DNA from: Balanoglossus misakiensis
Taxonomy: Eukaryota; Hemichordata
Assembly (NCBI GenBank): GCA_040954595.2
Contig: CM082579.2
Coordinates: forward strand, 14,880,001-14,944,000
Reading direction: 5' to 3'
DNA length: 64,000 nt
Shown here: in pieces, positions 60,945-64,000 of the stretch
Numbering within the stretch: the stretch's first letter is position 1
Layout: each line of letters opens with the position of its first letter
Made by a program: the position numbers and the translations under genes
Notes under the pieces: model-generated
What the model saw: only the letters and a program-made list of their open reading frames with translations
Database searches by the model: none
What the model was told of the DNA's origin: nothing

Positions 60945-61105
60945 GCCTGAACTCCGATAATGTGTTGTCCCAAAATTCATTCCGTGGAAAATAATCACTG
61001 GTCTGTTTACGTATTTCAGCCGATTTTCCAAGGACTACTGCAACTCGCCAGAAGTGAGTAGCCTGCTAATGAGATCTCCACAACATTACGTAATGACGGT
61101 CAAAG
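60945..61105 (+). repeat. Right copy of the direct repeat flanking the LINE
   Basis: Matches 58218-58376 in the same orientation, with small differences (aatcactggtctgtttacgt, tatttcagccgattttcc, gctaatgagatctccacaac). The LINE's 5' truncation lies about 25 bases away. Confidence 0.7.
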
Positions 61106-61890
61106 TCCGATGCCCCAGTGTCCGTCCTCAGCCCACCAAAAAATGCGAAAAAATATTTCAAAAATCTTCTTCTCAAAATCGACGTGGCCTAGGACCTTGA
61201 AATTTGGCACAGGGGATTTTGGCCACATGGTCTACAAAAATCGCGAAAAGAATGTACATGCCCCCATTAACGTGCAAATTAGGTCAATTTGAAAATTTCG
61301 CTCGATTATAGCCACAAAGTCACGTGACTAATTACAAATTCAAAGGGCAGGTGCACCAGTACTCATGGGCCCCAACCACCGTGCCAAATTTGGAGGCGCA
61401 CCTGCCGGAATTTCAGAGAAAAACGGGCGCAAAAAAACGACTCAAGAAGAAAGAAGACAAACTCCAGCAATAACAGAAGGGGACCAAGCGCCTGAGGGCT
61501 CTTGGTCCCCTAAATATGGGACTAAACTTGACAGATACCCGGAATATTTTCCTATTTAGGATACCTGGTTGCATTTCCACCTAAAGGCGTCCTATTGGCG
61601 TGGAAATTTTATAACTTGAAATCGTTTGACTGGGTGATAGGTATTAATATCTTATGATGTTATAAAACACTTGGCTCGCCGAAGGTAAGGACCGATTATA
61701 GCGTCAGTCGTGTCATAAAATATATATGAACGTCATGGGTCAATAAACTTGATGGTCCAATAAAATTTAATGGTTCGTAAAACTATTGTGTCCAATGTCT
61801 GCAGAGTATACTGGCTGCAACATGTGTATGAGTCAGGATTAACGGCTGTAGCCATCAACCCAAAAGGTGAACGTCCTATTCTCACTAACT
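61106..61890. repeat. Repeat-like spacer with a 10-bp hairpin
   Basis: Short phrases such as cttgaaatttggcacag and gtgccaaatttggaggcg read like the UTR-type dispersed repeats seen elsewhere. ggggaccaag (61479-61488) and cttggtcccc (61501-61510) form a perfect stem. No gene. Confidence 0.4.
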
Positions 61891-62160
61891 TAAATAGGTT
61901 TTGCGACCTAGTTGAGTGATAAAAACCTTATGATAAAGTCGACACAATTTCAAGATGACGATGTGCAAATGAGAGTTCATAAGCTAAAGTAAAGTTCAAT
62001 GAATTCTATACAAAGTTCAAAAAAGATTTTTTACTAAAGGAAGACATGAACAAACTGATATCGTCTCTTCATATTCGTACATGTCCAACTGTTGTGATTT
62101 GACCCCCCCCCCCCCCCCCATGGTACATGAACCTATTACTTAGTACACACTTAAACAATT
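61890..62160 (+). repeat. Fragment of the large repeat block
   Basis: gagttcataagctaaagt, aaggaagacatgaa and tgtgatttgaccccc follow the order seen at 32950-33960 and 40250-40460. It ends in a C-run of about 17 bases near 62103. Confidence 0.6.
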
Positions 62161-62243
62161 GCCATTTGATGTGCCTTGCTTGACAGTGTTTAATGCGGTG
62201 GTCAGCCGCGTTTATCTCTCGCCACTTCATGCATCATGTCGCC

Positions 62244-62571
62244 TTAAAGGGACAAACTCTCTCTCTCGTCGCCCTTTTCTATTAATTATGTTTGATACAA
62301 GACACCGTTTATATTAATGGGCATGTGTATATGTAGTGAATGAACGTTCAACCACACACAACTTCCATCCTGCTTGTATGATATGAGAGTAAAAACTCGC
62401 CCAAAATGAATTAATGGTAGAGACCGATTTTTCAGTTTTGCGAGTTTTCGCTCTCGTGTCTACATGCGGGATAGAAGGTGTGTGCGGTTGAACGTTGCAT
62501 CACTATATATCCACATTTACATTAATATAAACGGTGTTTTGTATCAAACATGGAAAAGGGCAGCGAGTTAA
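62244..62571. mobile_element. TTAA MITE, 41325 family, right end truncated
   Basis: ttaaagggacaaactctctc, gtttgatacaagacaccg and the folded gtaaaaactcgcccaaaatg interior match 41325-41678. The right end stops at gggcagcgag before ttaaggatgtac, the start of another repeat. Confidence 0.8.
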
Positions 62572-62900
62572 GGATGTACGATCAGTAAAATTGAAAGCAT
62601 TGTCATTTCTTTTAATCGTGAATTTTCGTTTCTGATTTGTATGTATAATGAAAATCCATTTTGGGTCACTGCACTTGTTTTCGACTTTAAACAAGGCCGT
62701 GAATTTAGTCGACAATTGAAGAAAACTGCTAACGGTCAGCATTTTCTACCAATGGTTTGTCTATGGATACAATATTGAACAAAGTTTATCTCAAAATAGA
62801 GCGTGATGAATTTATTTTGATTTGTCGGAGCTATGTGTAAAATTTCATGAAAATGACAATAGTAGAAGTGAGTTTTCTAACTATTCTCCATGTACTCCTA
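62572..62900 (+). repeat. Dispersed 'aaggatgtac' repeat copy
   Basis: aggatgtacgatcagtaaaa to ctattctccatgtactccta, in the orientation opposite to 52875-53285; the shared text includes accaatggtttgtctatgga and its inverse in the other copies. Confidence 0.7.
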
Positions 62901-63201
62901 TGGGAAGAGACACAGGCGCACAGTTTACCAGTTGACGACCTCTAAAGAGGAAACGGGGGGGGGGGGGATGATGAAAGGTTTAAGACTTACAGATCACAAC
63001 TTAAAGAGCCATTCAGAAAGAGGCTTAGAGTGGAGTATCAAATCGGACGATACCACTGACTGGTGGAGGAAGACAAAATAAGCAAACTGAGTAGATGAGT
63101 GCTCAGATTTCTTCAGAGGACCAAACGTTTCAAAGAATTATACGTGACAATCCATGCCTGGTCCGTCAGTAGATATAAACAGAACATTGTGGCTGTATTC
63201 A

Positions 63202-63500
63202 TTAAAGGGACCAAGTCTCTCTCTCGCTGCCCTTTTTCCATTAATTATGTTTGATACAAGACTGCGTTTATATTATTCTACATGTGGATATAGTGAATCA
63301 ACGTTCAACCATACACACCTTCCACCCCGCTTGTATAGACACGAGAGTTTTAAAAAGTAGCCAAAATGAATAAACGGTCTCTACCATTTATTCATTTCGG
63401 GCGAGTTTTTACTCTCGTATCATACAAGCCGGATGGAAGTTGTGTGTGGTTGAACGTTCATTCACTAACATAAACGGTGTCTTGTATCATGTCCCTTTAA
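63202..63500. mobile_element. TTAA MITE, 41325 family
   Basis: ttaaagggaccaagtctctc at the left and tcatgtccctttaa at the right, TTAA at both ends; the folded interior (acgagagttttaaaaagtag / gggcgagttttta) is shared with the other copies. Part of the right arm is deleted. Confidence 0.82.
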
Positions 63501-63563
63501 CACTTTTGAAGCATTTTACTAATGCTAACATGACTAGACCAATTGAATGATGTTACATTGCAG

Positions 63564-63645
63564 GTTATCAACTCAGAGGGGCGTCTTGTTATAAAGCGGT
63601 ACCTGACAAACAATCAGCTGGCAACGCTGAAAATACCTGTCAGTC
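63564..63645 (+). CDS. Plausible internal exon of an unrecognised gene
   Basis: Acceptor gttacattgcag and donor cagtc|gtaagt bound 82 bases with one open frame, VINSEGRLVIKRYLTNNQLA then TLKIPVS. Splice sites are strong and the frame has a protein-like composition, but I recognise no domain. It lies 60 bases past a TTAA MITE. Partner exons are not visible in the remaining 350 bases, which hold only short frames. Confidence 0.4.
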
Positions 63646-64000
63646 GTAAGTATGAAAGTATACATCATTTGAGTAGAATTTTACGGGAGTTCCTAACAAG
63701 GCTTGGACATGTCACGCACAAATACAAAGGGCGCGTATAAAGACAGACAAAACCTCGCTCAGTGTGAGGTGTTCAGCGATTGCATCTGATAAGTCGAAAA
63801 TGCTTGATCACGTGTCATGTTCAGTTGGGAAATTGGATATGTCTCAGGCCAAAAAAACTAATATGTGCTATTCCGATTACATGGTTTTCAAAAATATTGT
63901 AGGTAGAAAGGGACATTTTTTTATTTTTCAATTTTTTTTATATCTTTGGCCGTCGTAGTGTAGAAGAATGACATCATAGATCTTGCGTGATTCTCGCAAT

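Overview
The window is animal nuclear DNA. It shows short exons split by GT-AG introns, AT-rich spacers, many inverted-repeat (MITE-like) elements, truncated LINEs, satellite DNA, and extracellular CUB/CCP/EGF modules typical of metazoans. The repeat style and a UBE2J1-like gene fit a marine invertebrate, perhaps a non-vertebrate deuterostome such as an acorn worm. That species guess is inference; nothing in the window fixes the taxon.

Layout. 1-10 kb: eleven + strand exons of a secreted or membrane-bound CUB-CUB-CUB-CCP-CCP-CCP-CCP-EGF-EGF protein, open at both ends. It carries several lesions: a stop codon at a core CUB tryptophan, an exon-phase mismatch, a missing half-CUB exon, and a frameshifted and truncated CCP. 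10.8-21.5 kb: one satellite array of roughly 120 monomers of 90 bp and 74/75 bp, arranged in higher-order blocks. 21.5-24.3 kb: small tandem repeats, including a 50-bp minisatellite. 24.9-25.2 kb: a LINE 3' end. 25.2-42 kb: a repeat-dense field with a multi-kb repeated block present twice (about 31.8-35.6 and 38.9-42.0 kb). The two copies differ by insertions and so give filled/empty site pairs. 42.2-42.6 kb: a palindromic element. 45.2-49.0 kb: a 3.77-kb foldback element with internally repetitive arms. 51.4-52.6 kb: the - strand terminal exon of a UBE2J1-like tail-anchored E2 gene. 54.9-56.0 kb: a decayed, intron-containing hAT-type transposase. 56.8-57.7 and 58.4-60.9 kb: two - strand LINE fragments, the second interrupted by a TTAA-flanked MITE. 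63.6 kb: one plausible exon of an unrecognised gene.

Only three host loci are supported: the CUB/CCP/EGF gene, the UBE2J1-like gene and the small exon near the right end. They show no functional link. The rest is repeat biology, with TTAA-target (piggyBac-type), TA-target (Tc1/mariner-type) and TAA-target (PIF/Harbinger-type) non-autonomous families. Several apparent gene breaks are single-base changes, one of them in a homopolymer of a gene expected to be conserved, so assembly error must be excluded before calling them real. I found no clear new biological system. The most unusual structures are the higher-order satellite and the long foldback.
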